Counted from the stretch's first letter, positions 50,244-59,331 are shown. The stretch is DNA of 64,000 nucleotides from CADCWK01 sp035944555 (GCA_035944555.1 DASZAY010000009.1:248001-312000); one strand, 5' to 3'. Translations and numbers: made by a program. The notes: generated from the letters alone by a model not told the origin.

Positions 50244-51575
50244 TCAGGCGGAGCGCTGGCCAACGACCTGGGGACTCTTGGCCGACATCCGCGGACGCCG
50301 GGCCTGCTCGATCAGGGCCTCTGCCAGCCGATCAGGGTCATGGCGCAACGGGTTGGTCGGGTCGACCAGCTCACGCGTGACCAGCTCGACACCGTTGACC
50401 GTGCGCGCGTTGCTCGCGACCACCGCAACCGGGCCGCTCCCGGCCTCGGTGGCGACTGGCTCACCGTTGGCAAGGACCACGTCGAGCGTGTGGTCCCCGA
50501 GATGGGCGACGATCGCGCGCACATGATCGGCGACATCGTAATCGTCGGTCTCGCCCTGCTGGGTGGCGACGTTGCAGACGTACACAGTCCGTGCGCGGGA
50601 GAAGCGGATTGCCTCGCGTACTCCGTCCACGAGCAGATTCGGAAGGACGCTGGTGTAAAGGCTGCCCGGGCCGAGCACGATCAGGTCGGCTCCAAGGATG
50701 GCCGAGATGGCCGGCTCGTAGCCCCGTGGCCGCTCGGGGTCCAGGAAGATCCGGTCGATAGGGACGGGACTGGTGCCAACGGACGTCTCGCCGGTAACGA
50801 TGGTCCCGTCCACGAGCCGGGCGCCCAGCCGGACGTCCTCGAGTGTCGTAGGGAGCACGCGTCCATGCGTCGCGAGCACGCGGCCGGACTCGATGACAGC
50901 CTGCTCAAAGTCGCCGGTCACCTGGGTGAGCGCCGCGATAAAGAGGTTGCCGAAGCTGTGCCCGCCGAGGGTCGCGCTCTCACGCTCGAATCGGTAGTTG
51001 AACAGCTTGCCAACGGTTGACTCCGCGTCCGAGAGGGCCACGATGCAGTTCCGGATATCACCGGGAGCCGGCATGTCGAAGTCGGTCCGGAGGCGCCCGG
51101 TGCTGCCGCCGTCATCGGTCACCGTCACGATCGCAGTGATGCCGACGTTTGCGTGCTTCAGTCCACGGAGGGCGGTCGAGAGCCCGGTCCCGCCACCGAT
51201 CACGACGACGTTGAGTTCGGGGAGCGTCTTGCCGAAGCGCGCCTCAGCGACGATCTCGGCGACGCTGGACCGGCGGGCTCCCTGCGCGACGAGGGGGGTG
51301 ACAATCGAGACGACCATCCGCCAGACGGCGTACCCGAGTACCGCCAGCCCCAGACCGAACAGAAACAGTCCACGCATTGGATGTGGTACGGCCTGCAGGG
51401 TCGCGAGCTGGACCAGGTGGGTGAATCCCGACGGGAGGTCGAATGTGCGGTAGACCCAGGCGATCCCCATGGCGACCGACAGGCTCGCCAGCAGGACGCC
51501 AACGACGAGCAAACCAGCCCACCGTTTGACGGACATCCCTGGACGCAGCCACGTCCGGACCGATGTTTGTTCCAT
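50244..51575 (-). CDS. yvcK: YvcK/CofD-like gluconeogenesis factor with N-terminal membrane segments
   Basis: YvcK/GlmR-type protein needed in Bacillus for growth on gluconeogenic carbon and linked to cell-wall precursor supply. The core starts near residue 120 with NVVVIGGGTGLSTALRGLK, followed by VTVTDDGGSTGRLR and MPAPGDIRNCIVALSD, then GGHSFGNLFIAALTQ and LGPGSLYTSVLPNLLV. Unlike the soluble Bacillus protein it has about 115 extra N-terminal residues with two hydrophobic helices (WAGLLVVGVLLASLSVAM and GLFLFGLGLAVLGYAVW), so it is likely membrane-tethered. 443 aa. Its place before gap-pgk fits carbon metabolism. Divergent from nusA. Confidence 0.93.
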   Translation of the reverse strand: MEQTSVRTWLRPGMSVKRWAGLLVVGVLLASLSVAMGIAWVYRTFDLPSGFTHLVQLATLQAVPHPMRGLFLFGLGLAVLGYAVWRMVVSIVTPLVAQGARRSSVAEIVAEARFGKTLPELNVVVIGGGTGLSTALRGLKHANVGITAIVTVTDDGGSTGRLRTDFDMPAPGDIRNCIVALSDAESTVGKLFNYRFERESATLGGHSFGNLFIAALTQVTGDFEQAVIESGRVLATHGRVLPTTLEDVRLGARLVDGTIVTGETSVGTSPVPIDRIFLDPERPRGYEPAISAILGADLIVLGPGSLYTSVLPNLLVDGVREAIRFSRARTVYVCNVATQQGETDDYDVADHVRAIVAHLGDHTLDVVLANGEPVATEAGSGPVAVVASNARTVNGVELVTRELVDPTNPLRHDPDRLAEALIEQARRPRMSAKSPQVVGQRSA

Positions 51576-51636
51576 GATTCCTCCGGCAGCCCCCGGACCC
51601 GTGGCGTCGAGTAACGCGACGCACGGACAACTCCGG

Positions 51637-51645
51637 AGTGTATCA
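51637..51645 (-). promoter_or_regulatory. extended -10 element for yvcK
   Basis: TGATACACT on the minus strand (TGn plus TACACT), about 60 bases before the yvcK start. Confidence 0.45.
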
Positions 51646-51802
51646 GGGTGCGGAGTGGATCGATACCAAGCCCAATTGTTTGGCAGACAGTGAATCGGGC
51701 GATGAGGCTCGTGCCAGCGTACCCGCTACACGGTCCAATCTGGACCGTGCAGCCCTGGTTGGGCGTTGACACGTCGCCCGGCGTCCGGAAAAGCGCGCCG
51801 AA

Positions 51803-51811
51803 TGGTATAAT
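51803..51811 (+). promoter_or_regulatory. extended -10 promoter for the nusA operon
   Basis: TGGTATAAT: consensus TATAAT with the TG extension. The -35 region at 17 bases is poor. A perfect TTGACA at 51766 is 34 bases away and cannot pair with it. Confidence 0.6.
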
Positions 51812-51838
51812 CTACGAAGGAACCAAGCGATTATGGAC

Positions 51839-51870
51839 GAGCGTGGGTCCACGGCCCGCGCTCTTTGTTG
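51839..51870 (+). terminator. attenuator-like hairpin in the nusA leader
   Basis: Stem GAGCGTGGG / CCCGCGCTC (one G-U) with a 7-base loop, followed by TTTGTTG; it starts about 20 bases after the predicted transcription start and lies 84 bases before the nusA start. Confidence 0.55.
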
Positions 51871-51953
51871 TCCCCGCGCGGCTCAGTCTCGCTCCAATTC
51901 AGATCCGAGTCCGCTGCGGCCGGATGGAGCCGCGGGAGGATAGGGGGGCGTCA

Positions 51954-53330
51954 GTGAAAACCGATTTCCGTACTGCCATCGCCCAGATCGCGGCCGAGCG
52001 GGGTATCCCGCGCGAAGCCGTCGAGCAGGCGATCGAGCACGCCCTGAAGACCGTCTACAAGAAGATGGCGAACAGCGAAGAGGAAGTCTCGATCGAGTTC
52101 GTCGATAGCACCACGGCGAAGCCCGCTCCGCGTGGCCGGGCCGCCGCGACCGCCGAGGACACGATCGACATCCGGGTGTTCGTCCACAAGCGCGTGGTCG
52201 AGGAGATCGTCGACCCTGTCAACGATCTCCTGTTGTCCGAGGCGCTGAAGCGCAATCCAAATGTCGAAGTCGGCATGGAGATCAAGTACGAGGCGACTCC
52301 GGAGGACTTCGGCCGGATCGCTGCCCAGACGGCCAAGCAGGTCGTGCTGCAGCGCATCCGCGACTATGAGCGCGAGACCGTCTGGAACGAGTATCACGAC
52401 AAGGAAGGCGAACTGCTCAACGGCACCGTCCAGCGGGCGGACAGCCGGGCCGTGATCGTCGAGCTGGGTAAGGCCGAGGCGGTCATGCCAGCCCGGGAGC
52501 AGGTCCAGAGCGAGCGCTACCGGACCGGCCAGCGCCTCAAGGTGATGCTGGTCGAGGTAAACAAGGAGGCGAAGGGCCCACAGCTCATCGTCTCCCGCTC
52601 CAACGCCGCGCTCATCCGGCGCCTGTTCGAGCTGGAGGTCCCCGAAATCTTCAGTGGCGCCGTGGAGATCATGGCCGTTGCCCGCGAGCCGGGGCTGAGA
52701 TCCAAGGTCGCCGTCACGGCCCGCCAGGCCAATGTCGATCCCGTTGGCTCCTGCGTCGGTGTCCGTGGTGTTCGCATCCAGAACATCGTCAATGAGCTGT
52801 ACGGCGAGAAGATCGACGTGATTGAGTGGTCGGCCGATACCGCCACGTTCATCGCCAACGCCCTCAGTCCGGCCAAGCCGAGCAACGTCACGCTGCGCGA
52901 AGATGGAGAGCACCGGGTCGCGACGGTTATCGTCCCGAGCGACCAGATGTCCCTGGCGATCGGCAAGGAAGGGCAGAACGCCCGCCTTGCCTTCAAGCTC
53001 ACGGGCTGGAAGATCGACATCAAGGACACCGAGGCGCTGTTCGAGGGTGGGGGCGACCTGCTGCGGCAGGCACGAGCCGCCGTTGATGAGTCCCCGATGG
53101 ACTTCGGCTGGATCGGGCGCCGCCCGGCGCTCGTCCGGGCCGACGCGAGCATCGATGTTCAGGGCAAGCGATTCGGGCCACTTCCCGAGGAACTGGTCGG
53201 TATGAGCGTCGATGTCGAGATGATGGGTAGCGGCGTGGACGTGTACTACAACCGCGAACTCCGCGCCCGCTTCGACGCGATGACCGGGGTCGAGCTGTCG
53301 CTCGACGACGACCCGGTCACGGTTCAGTAG
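51954..53330 (+). CDS. nusA: transcription termination/antitermination factor NusA
   Basis: RNA polymerase-associated factor. N-terminal domain (FRTAIAQIAAERGIPREAVEQAIEHAL) then S1 domain (GELLNGTVQRADSRAVIVELG), KH1 with SRSNAALIRRLFELEVPEI, and KH2 with SLAIGKEGQNARLAFKLTGWKIDI. About 100 residues follow KH2 with no acidic repeat like that of E. coli. The GTG at 51954 is chosen: GGAGGATAGGGGGG precedes it and homology starts there; the ATG at 51924 is the alternative. 458 aa. First gene of the nusA-rnpM-infB-rbfA-nrnA-truB-ribF run; rimP, usual just upstream, is absent. Confidence 0.95.
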   Translation: MKTDFRTAIAQIAAERGIPREAVEQAIEHALKTVYKKMANSEEEVSIEFVDSTTAKPAPRGRAAATAEDTIDIRVFVHKRVVEEIVDPVNDLLLSEALKRNPNVEVGMEIKYEATPEDFGRIAAQTAKQVVLQRIRDYERETVWNEYHDKEGELLNGTVQRADSRAVIVELGKAEAVMPAREQVQSERYRTGQRLKVMLVEVNKEAKGPQLIVSRSNAALIRRLFELEVPEIFSGAVEIMAVAREPGLRSKVAVTARQANVDPVGSCVGVRGVRIQNIVNELYGEKIDVIEWSADTATFIANALSPAKPSNVTLREDGEHRVATVIVPSDQMSLAIGKEGQNARLAFKLTGWKIDIKDTEALFEGGGDLLRQARAAVDESPMDFGWIGRRPALVRADASIDVQGKRFGPLPEELVGMSVDVEMMGSGVDVYYNRELRARFDAMTGVELSLDDDPVTVQ

Positions 53331-53401
53331 TTGGCTAACCGGGAGGGCGTCGGACGCCTTCCATCACGGATCACTACAACGCAGACAGAGAGGGGGCACC
53401 G

Positions 53402-53824
53402 ATGGAACGTGAGACGGAGCCCGATCAGACCAGGGAGTACCAGGGCGATTCGACGGCGATCATCGTCGACCGCCCACGGCTCGGCCCTCAGCCCTCCCGG
53501 CCGGAACCGAGCCGGCAACAGCCCCGGCGTCCGAAGCACGTCCCGCAGCGCACATGCGTCGCCTGCCGTGACAAGGACGCCAAGCGCACGCTCACCCGTC
53601 TGGTCCGGACGCCGGAAGGCGAGGTCCAGATCGACCCGAGTGGAAAGCGGAACGGCCGCGGGGCGTACCTTTGCACGCAGCGGACGTGCTGGGACAAGGC
53701 ATTGGCAACGCCTGTGCTGTCCCGGGCACTGAAAATCGAGATTGACCAGGCCGCGCGCGAGGCGATGATCAAGCACATGGCAACCCTGCCCGAGCAATCG
53801 GGCACGACCGCGCGGAACCGGTAA
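53402..53824 (+). CDS. rnpM: YlxR/RnpM-type RNA-binding protein
   Basis: YlxR (DUF448) family; in Bacillus it binds and modulates RNase P RNA. The core is VPQRTCVACRDKDAKRTLTRLVR and GKRNGRGAYLCTQRTCWDKAL, with the family GRGAYLC motif clear. A disordered N-terminal stretch of about 45 residues precedes the core. 140 aa. Between nusA and infB as in most bacteria; the L7Ae-like ylxQ that often follows is missing. Confidence 0.92.
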   Translation: MERETEPDQTREYQGDSTAIIVDRPRLGPQPSRPEPSRQQPRRPKHVPQRTCVACRDKDAKRTLTRLVRTPEGEVQIDPSGKRNGRGAYLCTQRTCWDKALATPVLSRALKIEIDQAAREAMIKHMATLPEQSGTTARNR

Positions 53825-53842
53825 CGAAAGGACAACACGTCT

Positions 53843-55789
53843 ATGGTGAACACGGTAGGTGGAGCACGTCGTGGGCCCGGTGGGCCCGGTGGACGCGGTG
53901 GTGGACGCGGTGGCGGTCGCGGTGCTGGCCGTGGTGGTCGCGGTGGTGGTGGTGCCGCACGGACCGTGGCGCTTCGCAGGGCAGCGCCCGTCGAGCGCCA
54001 CCCGGTAGCCCTTCCGCCCGTCCTGGCGGTCAAGGATCTCGGTGAGCTGCTCGATGTCAATCCGGTTGAAGTCGTCAAGGAGCTGATGAAGATCGGCATC
54101 ATGGCGAACGTCAATCAGCAGATCGACTTCTCGAACGCCCAGAAGGTCGCCACTGCCCTCGGCTGGGAAACCTTCGAGGAATCCCAGGAGATCGTCGTCG
54201 CTGATTCCGGCGACTTCGAGAAGCGCAAGGAAGCCAACGACGCCGACCCGGAATCGACGACCCGCCCGCCGGTCGTGACGATCATGGGCCACGTCGATCA
54301 CGGCAAGACGTCACTCCTCGACGCCATCCGGTCGGCCAAGGTTGCGGAGGGTGAGGCTGGCGGCATCACCCAGCACATCGGTGCGTACCAGGTCGAAAAG
54401 AACGGTCGCAAGATCACGTTCCTCGACACCCCCGGACACGAGGCGTTCACCGCCATGCGGTCCCGCGGTGCACAGATGACGGATGTTGCGATCCTCGTGG
54501 TCGCGGCTGACGACGGACTGATGCCGACCACCCGGGAGGCGATCGCCCACATCCGATCGGCCAAGGTGCCGCTGGTGGTGGCGGTCAACAAGATCGATCT
54601 GCCGTCGGCCAACGTCGATCGGGTCCGGCAGCAGCTGTCCGACTTCGGCGTGATTCCTGAAGAGTGGGGCGGCGACGTCCCGTTCGTCGAGGTCTCGGCC
54701 CGCGAGAAGCTGGGACTCGAGGACCTGCTTGAGGTCATCCTTCTCGTCGCGGACGTCAACGAGCTCCGGGCCAACCCCAACCGCCCGGCACAGGGGACCG
54801 TCATTGAAGCGCGGGTCGACCGCAATCGTGGTCCGATCGCGTCGCTGCTGGTCCAGCAGGGGACGCTCAACCTGCGCGACTTCATCGTCGCCGGGGCAAC
54901 CTATGGCCGCGTGAAGGCGATGTTCGACGACCGTGGTCGCAAGCCGCGGCACGCGCGTCCGAGCACGCCGGTCGAGGTCCTCGGATTGCTGGACGTCCCG
55001 CAGGCGGGCGACAGCTTCGAGTACTACGAGGACGAGAAGTCCGCCCGTGCCGTCGCGGAGCAGCGCGCCGCCCAGCAGCGTCTGGTCGCGCTGACGGAGA
55101 ATCGTCCGACACGCCTGAATGACTTGTATAGCCAGGTGCAGGAAGGCGCTACGGCCGAGATGCGCGTCATCCTCAAGGCAGATGTCAGCGGGTCGCTGGG
55201 TGCCATCCAGTCCTCGCTGCTCAAGCTGAACGAGGATGTCTCGCAGGGGGTCTCTCTGACGGTGCTGTACGCCGGCACCGGCGGGATAAGCGAGTCCGAC
55301 GTCAGCCTCGCGTCAGCGACGGACGCGTCGATCATCGGCTTCAATGTCCGGCCGGACGCGGCCGCCAACCGCGCCGCCCAGACTGCCGGGGTCGACATCC
55401 GGTTCTACAGCGTGATCTACAACCTGCTCGACGAGGTCCGGCAGGCGATGACGGGTCTGCTGGCACCGGTCTTCGAGGACGTTACCGACGGCTACGCCGA
55501 GGTGCGCGATACCTTCCGGCTGCCGAGTGGCGAGGTTGTTGCCGGCATGTACGTGCTGGACGGCAAGATCACCCGGAACAGCAAGGCACGCGTGCTCCGA
55601 AGTGGTACCGTGCTGCACGAGGGCAACGTCCGCTCGCTGCGACGCTTCAAGGACGATGTCCGCGAAGTCGCTGCGGGATACGAGTGCGGTCTTGGCCTGG
55701 AGAGCTTCAACGACCTCTCGGTCGGTGATCAGGTTGAGTTCTATCACCGCCAGGAAGTTGCCCGCGTCCCGGTCGGTGGGCGCAACTGA
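53843..55789 (+). CDS. infB: translation initiation factor IF-2
   Basis: GTPase that brings initiator tRNA to the ribosome. The N-terminus has a 30-residue Gly/Arg-rich tract (about residues 5-38), then an IF2-N domain (VLAVKDLGELLDVNPVEVVKELMKIG). The G domain has GHVDHGKTSLLD near residue 149, FLDTPGHEAF and NKIDLP. Domains II to IV follow, ending GLESFNDLSVGDQVEFYHRQEVARV. 648 aa, on the short side because the N-terminal region is brief. Confidence 0.97.
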   Translation: MVNTVGGARRGPGGPGGRGGGRGGGRGAGRGGRGGGGAARTVALRRAAPVERHPVALPPVLAVKDLGELLDVNPVEVVKELMKIGIMANVNQQIDFSNAQKVATALGWETFEESQEIVVADSGDFEKRKEANDADPESTTRPPVVTIMGHVDHGKTSLLDAIRSAKVAEGEAGGITQHIGAYQVEKNGRKITFLDTPGHEAFTAMRSRGAQMTDVAILVVAADDGLMPTTREAIAHIRSAKVPLVVAVNKIDLPSANVDRVRQQLSDFGVIPEEWGGDVPFVEVSAREKLGLEDLLEVILLVADVNELRANPNRPAQGTVIEARVDRNRGPIASLLVQQGTLNLRDFIVAGATYGRVKAMFDDRGRKPRHARPSTPVEVLGLLDVPQAGDSFEYYEDEKSARAVAEQRAAQQRLVALTENRPTRLNDLYSQVQEGATAEMRVILKADVSGSLGAIQSSLLKLNEDVSQGVSLTVLYAGTGGISESDVSLASATDASIIGFNVRPDAAANRAAQTAGVDIRFYSVIYNLLDEVRQAMTGLLAPVFEDVTDGYAEVRDTFRLPSGEVVAGMYVLDGKITRNSKARVLRSGTVLHEGNVRSLRRFKDDVREVAAGYECGLGLESFNDLSVGDQVEFYHRQEVARVPVGGRN

Positions 55790-55853
55790 TAGCGGGCCGT
55801 GGCCGGCGTGACGGTGCGAGCCGTCATGCCGGCCCGGTGACCAGGAGTGAGCC

Positions 55854-56258
55854 ATGAGCCGCCGGACGTTACAGGTTGCCGAGCTTCTTCGCGAGGAGCT
55901 CAGCGACATCATCCGACGGGAAGTCGACGACCCACGGGTCGGCTTCTTCAGCGTGACCCAGGTCGAGGTCACCGAGGACCTGCGTCAGGCGCGCGTCTTC
56001 ATCAGCGTCCTGGGCAGTGAGGACGAGCGACGCGAAACGCTCGCGGCTCTGCGCTCCGCAGCGTCGTTCATCCGCCATCACCTCAAGCCGCGGATGCGAA
56101 CCCGGAGCGTCCCGGAACTCGAATTCCGGGATGACCGCTCGATGGAGCATGCCGAGCAGATCGCCCGGACGCTCAACTCCATCCATGAGGATGACCGGGC
56201 ACGGGCTGCTGACGCCGTTCCCGCCGAAGATGTACGGGGAGACCGTGTCGATGGGTGA
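55854..56258 (+). CDS. rbfA: ribosome-binding factor A
   Basis: 30S maturation factor with a KH-like fold. RRTLQVAELLREELSDIIRREVDDPRVGFFSVTQVEVTEDL is the conserved N-terminal half; VFISVLGSEDER and LKPRMRTRSVPELEFRDD follow. 134 aa with an acidic tail. Its last eight bases overlap the nrnA start. Confidence 0.95.
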   Translation: MSRRTLQVAELLREELSDIIRREVDDPRVGFFSVTQVEVTEDLRQARVFISVLGSEDERRETLAALRSAASFIRHHLKPRMRTRSVPELEFRDDRSMEHAEQIARTLNSIHEDDRARAADAVPAEDVRGDRVDG

Positions 56259-57291
56259 TCACGCGGCTGAGACGGCGTGGTCAATCGACCCGGAGACGGC
56301 CCGAGAGGCGCTGGCCCTGATGCGGCAGTGCGAGCGCGTCCTCGTTCCCACCCATCAGAACGTGGATGCCGACTCCCTTGCCTCGGCGATCGCCATCTGC
56401 TCCGCGCTGGAGCACCTCGGCGTCGAAGCCGTGCCAATCATCAGCGATGGTCAACTACCTCATAGTCTGAAGTTCCTGCCGTTCCTCGACCGCGTGCTGA
56501 TTTACGGCGTAGACGACGTGCCGGAGTTTGACGGACTGTGTCTCGCCGACTCGTCGGACCGGCGCCGCCTGGGCAAGCTCGGAGCCGATCACCCGGACTG
56601 GCTCGATGGCTCGCTGCCCATGTTGAACATCGACCACCACGTCACGAACGACCGGTTCGGCAAGGTCAACATCGTCCATCCGGAAGCGGCATCGACGGCC
56701 GAGATCATCACCGAGCTGCTCCGGCACTGGGATGTCCCGATCGGACAGCCGATCGCCCAGTGCCTGCTCGCCGGGATCTATGGCGATACGCTCGGCCTGC
56801 GGACCTCGGCGACCACCGCCAGGACCATGCGCACAGCCGCGGATCTCGTCGACGCCGGCGCCAACCCTGAGCCGATCGTGGACGGACTGTTCCGCATCAA
56901 GCCGCGCTCCAGCGTCTGCCTCTGGGAGCACGCGCTGCGCGAGGTCCAGTGGACCGGCTCTGTAATCTGGACGGCGCTGACGGACGACATGATGCGCCAC
57001 TGCGGAGCAGTCCCGAGCGAGGCTGAGGGCCTGGTCAACTTCCTGTTGGGCACCGAGGGCTCGCTGGTCGCGGCGATCCTGTTCGCCAACGATACCGGCT
57101 GGCGCGTCAGCCTCCGTAGCCTTCCTCCGGACGTCGATGTCGCGGCGATCGCGGCCGAATTTGGGGGTGGGGGACACCCCCGGGCGGCCGGATGCACGAT
57201 CGTCGGTGGTGTGGAGGAGAAGACCCGCTTCCTCGAGCGAGTCTCCGAGATGGCGACCGCTCAGCACGATCCCACCATCAACCCGTACTAG
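56251..57291 (+). CDS. nrnA: DHH/DHHA1 family phosphoesterase (NrnA-like)
   Basis: Oligoribonuclease and pAp phosphatase family. N-terminal DHH domain: THQNVDADSLASAIAI, CLADSSD and NIDHHVTND, the manganese ligands. C-terminal DHHA1 domain ends with FGGGGHPRAAGCTI. The start is the ATG at 56251 (MGDHAAETAWS) with GGGGAGA upstream; a GTG six bases before is possible. 346 aa. Between rbfA and truB, its usual place in Gram-positive-like gene orders. Confidence 0.94.
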   Translation: MGDHAAETAWSIDPETAREALALMRQCERVLVPTHQNVDADSLASAIAICSALEHLGVEAVPIISDGQLPHSLKFLPFLDRVLIYGVDDVPEFDGLCLADSSDRRRLGKLGADHPDWLDGSLPMLNIDHHVTNDRFGKVNIVHPEAASTAEIITELLRHWDVPIGQPIAQCLLAGIYGDTLGLRTSATTARTMRTAADLVDAGANPEPIVDGLFRIKPRSSVCLWEHALREVQWTGSVIWTALTDDMMRHCGAVPSEAEGLVNFLLGTEGSLVAAILFANDTGWRVSLRSLPPDVDVAAIAAEFGGGGHPRAAGCTIVGGVEEKTRFLERVSEMATAQHDPTINPY

Positions 57292-57294
57292 CCG

Positions 57295-58218
57295 ATGAGT
57301 CGAGGACGTCGCGCCGGAGCAGGACGTCTGCACGGCATCCTGGTTATCGACAAGCCAGCCGGGTGGACAAGCCATGACGTTGTCGGGCGCGTCCGGCGAA
57401 TCTCTGGTGAGAAGCGCGTCGGGCACGCTGGGACCCTTGATCCCGCCGCGACCGGCGTGCTTCCCGTACTCGTCGGGGACGCCACCAAGGTGGTCGAGTT
57501 CCTCAGCGATGCTCCCAAGGCTTACCGGGCAGAGATCACGCTTGGCCTCGAGACCGATTCGTACGATGGTGACGGCGTTGTCACGTCGGTCTACGGCGGA
57601 ACCCTGCCTGACGCGAGTGTGATCGCGGCGGCGCTTGATGCTTTCCGTGGTCCCATCGAGCAGGTCCCACCAATGCATTCGGCCATTCAGATCAACGGCC
57701 AGCGACTCTACGAACTGGCAAGGCGTGGCGAGACGATCGAGCGGGAAACCCGCTCCGTCATCATTCACGACCTCGAGGTCGTCGCGTGGAACGAGCCGGT
57801 GCTGATCCTGGATATTACCTGCAGCAAGGGCACGTACATCCGGTCCATCGCCCATGACCTGGGACGCGCACTCGGCTGCGGCGGATATCTCAGTGACCTC
57901 GTTCGAACCCGAACAGGCCCGTTCACGCTCGACGATTGCTGGACTCTGGACAATCTTGTCGAACTCTTCGGGGAGGGGCCGGCAGATGTCTGGACGGACG
58001 TGGCGGTCCACCCGGATGAGATCGTGCGGGACTGGCCGGCCCTGGTCGTGTCCGGGGATGGTCTGGATGACTGGTCGCACGGACGGCCGCTGGCCATCCC
58101 CGAGTCAGACGATGCGCGCCTACGGGTGTACGATCCCGACGGAGGGTGGCTCGGGATCGGTCGGTCATCCGACGGCAAGCTGCAGCCATGGAAGGTCGTG
58201 AGGGGAACGGATGGCTGA
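57295..58218 (+). CDS. truB: tRNA pseudouridine(55) synthase
   Basis: Makes pseudouridine 55 in the T-loop of tRNAs. Catalytic motif RVGHAGTLDPAATGVLPVLVG with the active Asp; KAYRAEITLGLETDSYDGDG and the later HSAIQINGQRLYELARRGETIER; C-terminal PUA-like part. 307 aa. Starts three bases after the nrnA stop and overlaps ribF by eight bases. Confidence 0.96.
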   Translation: MSRGRRAGAGRLHGILVIDKPAGWTSHDVVGRVRRISGEKRVGHAGTLDPAATGVLPVLVGDATKVVEFLSDAPKAYRAEITLGLETDSYDGDGVVTSVYGGTLPDASVIAAALDAFRGPIEQVPPMHSAIQINGQRLYELARRGETIERETRSVIIHDLEVVAWNEPVLILDITCSKGTYIRSIAHDLGRALGCGGYLSDLVRTRTGPFTLDDCWTLDNLVELFGEGPADVWTDVAVHPDEIVRDWPALVVSGDGLDDWSHGRPLAIPESDDARLRVYDPDGGWLGIGRSSDGKLQPWKVVRGTDG

Positions 58219-59194
58219 CAACGGTCAGGACAACCAGACGACGTTCGTGACCGGACTGGATGACCTGCCGCGCGTTCCCCGGGTGGTCACCATCGGGACG
58301 TTCGATGGCGTGCACCGCGGTCATGAATACCTGATCGACACGACCGTCGCCCGGGCGCGGGAGCTTGCGGTGCGGTCGCTTGCGATCACCTTCGAGCCGA
58401 TCCCCGCAATGGTGCTGCGTCCTGATGCTTTCCCCGGCCGGATCTGCTCGATGAGGGAGAAACTGGATCGGTTAGGCATGCGCGGCCTCGACGAGGTCTG
58501 CGTGATCCCGTTCGGGCGCGACTTCTCGGGGCGGACGGCGGAAGCATTCATCGCGGAGTTGGTCGAGCTGGTGGCGCCGATCGAAATCCTGACCGGAGAA
58601 GCCTTCGCGCTGGGTCGCGGCCGGGCCGGCAATATCGAGCGGCTCACGGAGCTGGGGCGGGAGCACGGGTACACGTTTCGGGCACTTGAGCGTGTAAGTG
58701 ATGGCGGCGAGGTCATCAGCAGCTCGGCAATCCGACAGGCGGTTATCCACGGCGATCCGGCGAAGGCCGCGAGGTACCTGGGTCGGCCATTCCGCGTGTC
58801 CGGTCCGGTTGTCCATAGCTCCCACTATGGGCGGCAGATCGGCTTCCCCACCGCCAACGTGATGCCGGACCAGTCGCTGGTGCCAGTCGCCGACGGCATC
58901 TACGTCAGCCTTGCCAGTATCGGCAGGGAGCCCGAACCGCGAGCGGCCATGACGTACGTCGGAACGCGACCAACGGTGAACACGGGCGCCCGGCAGATGG
59001 AGACCCACCTGCTGGACTTCGACGGTGACCTGTACGGGCACACACTGCACGTCGATCTGCTTCATCGGTTGCGCCCCGACGAGCACTTTCCCGACGTGGA
59101 ATCGATGGTCGAGCAGTTGCGGGAGGACGAGCACGCGACACGCCGGTATCTCGCCGCTCGAGAGGCGAACGGGCCCGGAACCGCGGCCACGTAG
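58211..59194 (+). CDS. ribF: bifunctional riboflavin kinase / FAD synthetase
   Basis: Makes FMN and FAD from riboflavin. N-terminal nucleotidyltransferase domain: TIGTFDGVHRGHEYLI and VISSSAIRQAV; C-terminal flavokinase domain: QIGFPTANVMP, YVGTRPTVNTGARQMETHLLDFDGDLYG. 327 aa. Last gene of the nusA operon; the infC promoter begins 13 bases after its stop. rpsO, a common neighbour, is absent. Confidence 0.96.
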   Translation: MADNGQDNQTTFVTGLDDLPRVPRVVTIGTFDGVHRGHEYLIDTTVARARELAVRSLAITFEPIPAMVLRPDAFPGRICSMREKLDRLGMRGLDEVCVIPFGRDFSGRTAEAFIAELVELVAPIEILTGEAFALGRGRAGNIERLTELGREHGYTFRALERVSDGGEVISSSAIRQAVIHGDPAKAARYLGRPFRVSGPVVHSSHYGRQIGFPTANVMPDQSLVPVADGIYVSLASIGREPEPRAAMTYVGTRPTVNTGARQMETHLLDFDGDLYGHTLHVDLLHRLRPDEHFPDVESMVEQLREDEHATRRYLAAREANGPGTAAT

Positions 59195-59206
59195 CAGCGA
59201 TCCAAG

Positions 59207-59235
59207 TTGACCGGCAGCCGGGCGGTGGGTACTAT
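59207..59235 (+). promoter_or_regulatory. promoter for infC-rpmI-rplT
   Basis: TTGACC (59207-59212), 17-base spacer, TACTAT (59230-59235). Predicted leader of about 90 bases. Confidence 0.65.
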
Positions 59236-59258
59236 TATGTGGACGACCCCAGCCGCCC

Positions 59259-59291
59259 ACGCCTGGTCGAATGACCGGCGTCTTTTTGTTG
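59259..59291 (+). terminator. attenuator-like hairpin in the infC leader
   Basis: Stem ACGCC-T-GGTC / GACCGGCGT (one bulged T) with loop GAAT, then CTTTTTGTTG. It lies between the promoter and the infC ribosome site, so it can cut off expression of the operon, as L20 leaders do in Firmicutes; no L20-binding fold was proven. Confidence 0.6.
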
Positions 59292-59331
59292 TGCGGCAAA
59301 CTTGGGACGACGCTGTGCCAGGAGGCAACCA

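Noticed and set aside
51766..51771. Perfect TTGACA upstream of nusA
   Set aside because: It is 34 bases from TATAAT, too far to form one promoter; no other -10 fits at 16-18 bases.
56455..58080. 541-codon minus-strand open frame over nrnA and truB
   Set aside because: Antisense to two clear genes that are tightly packed; composition is that of a shadow frame.
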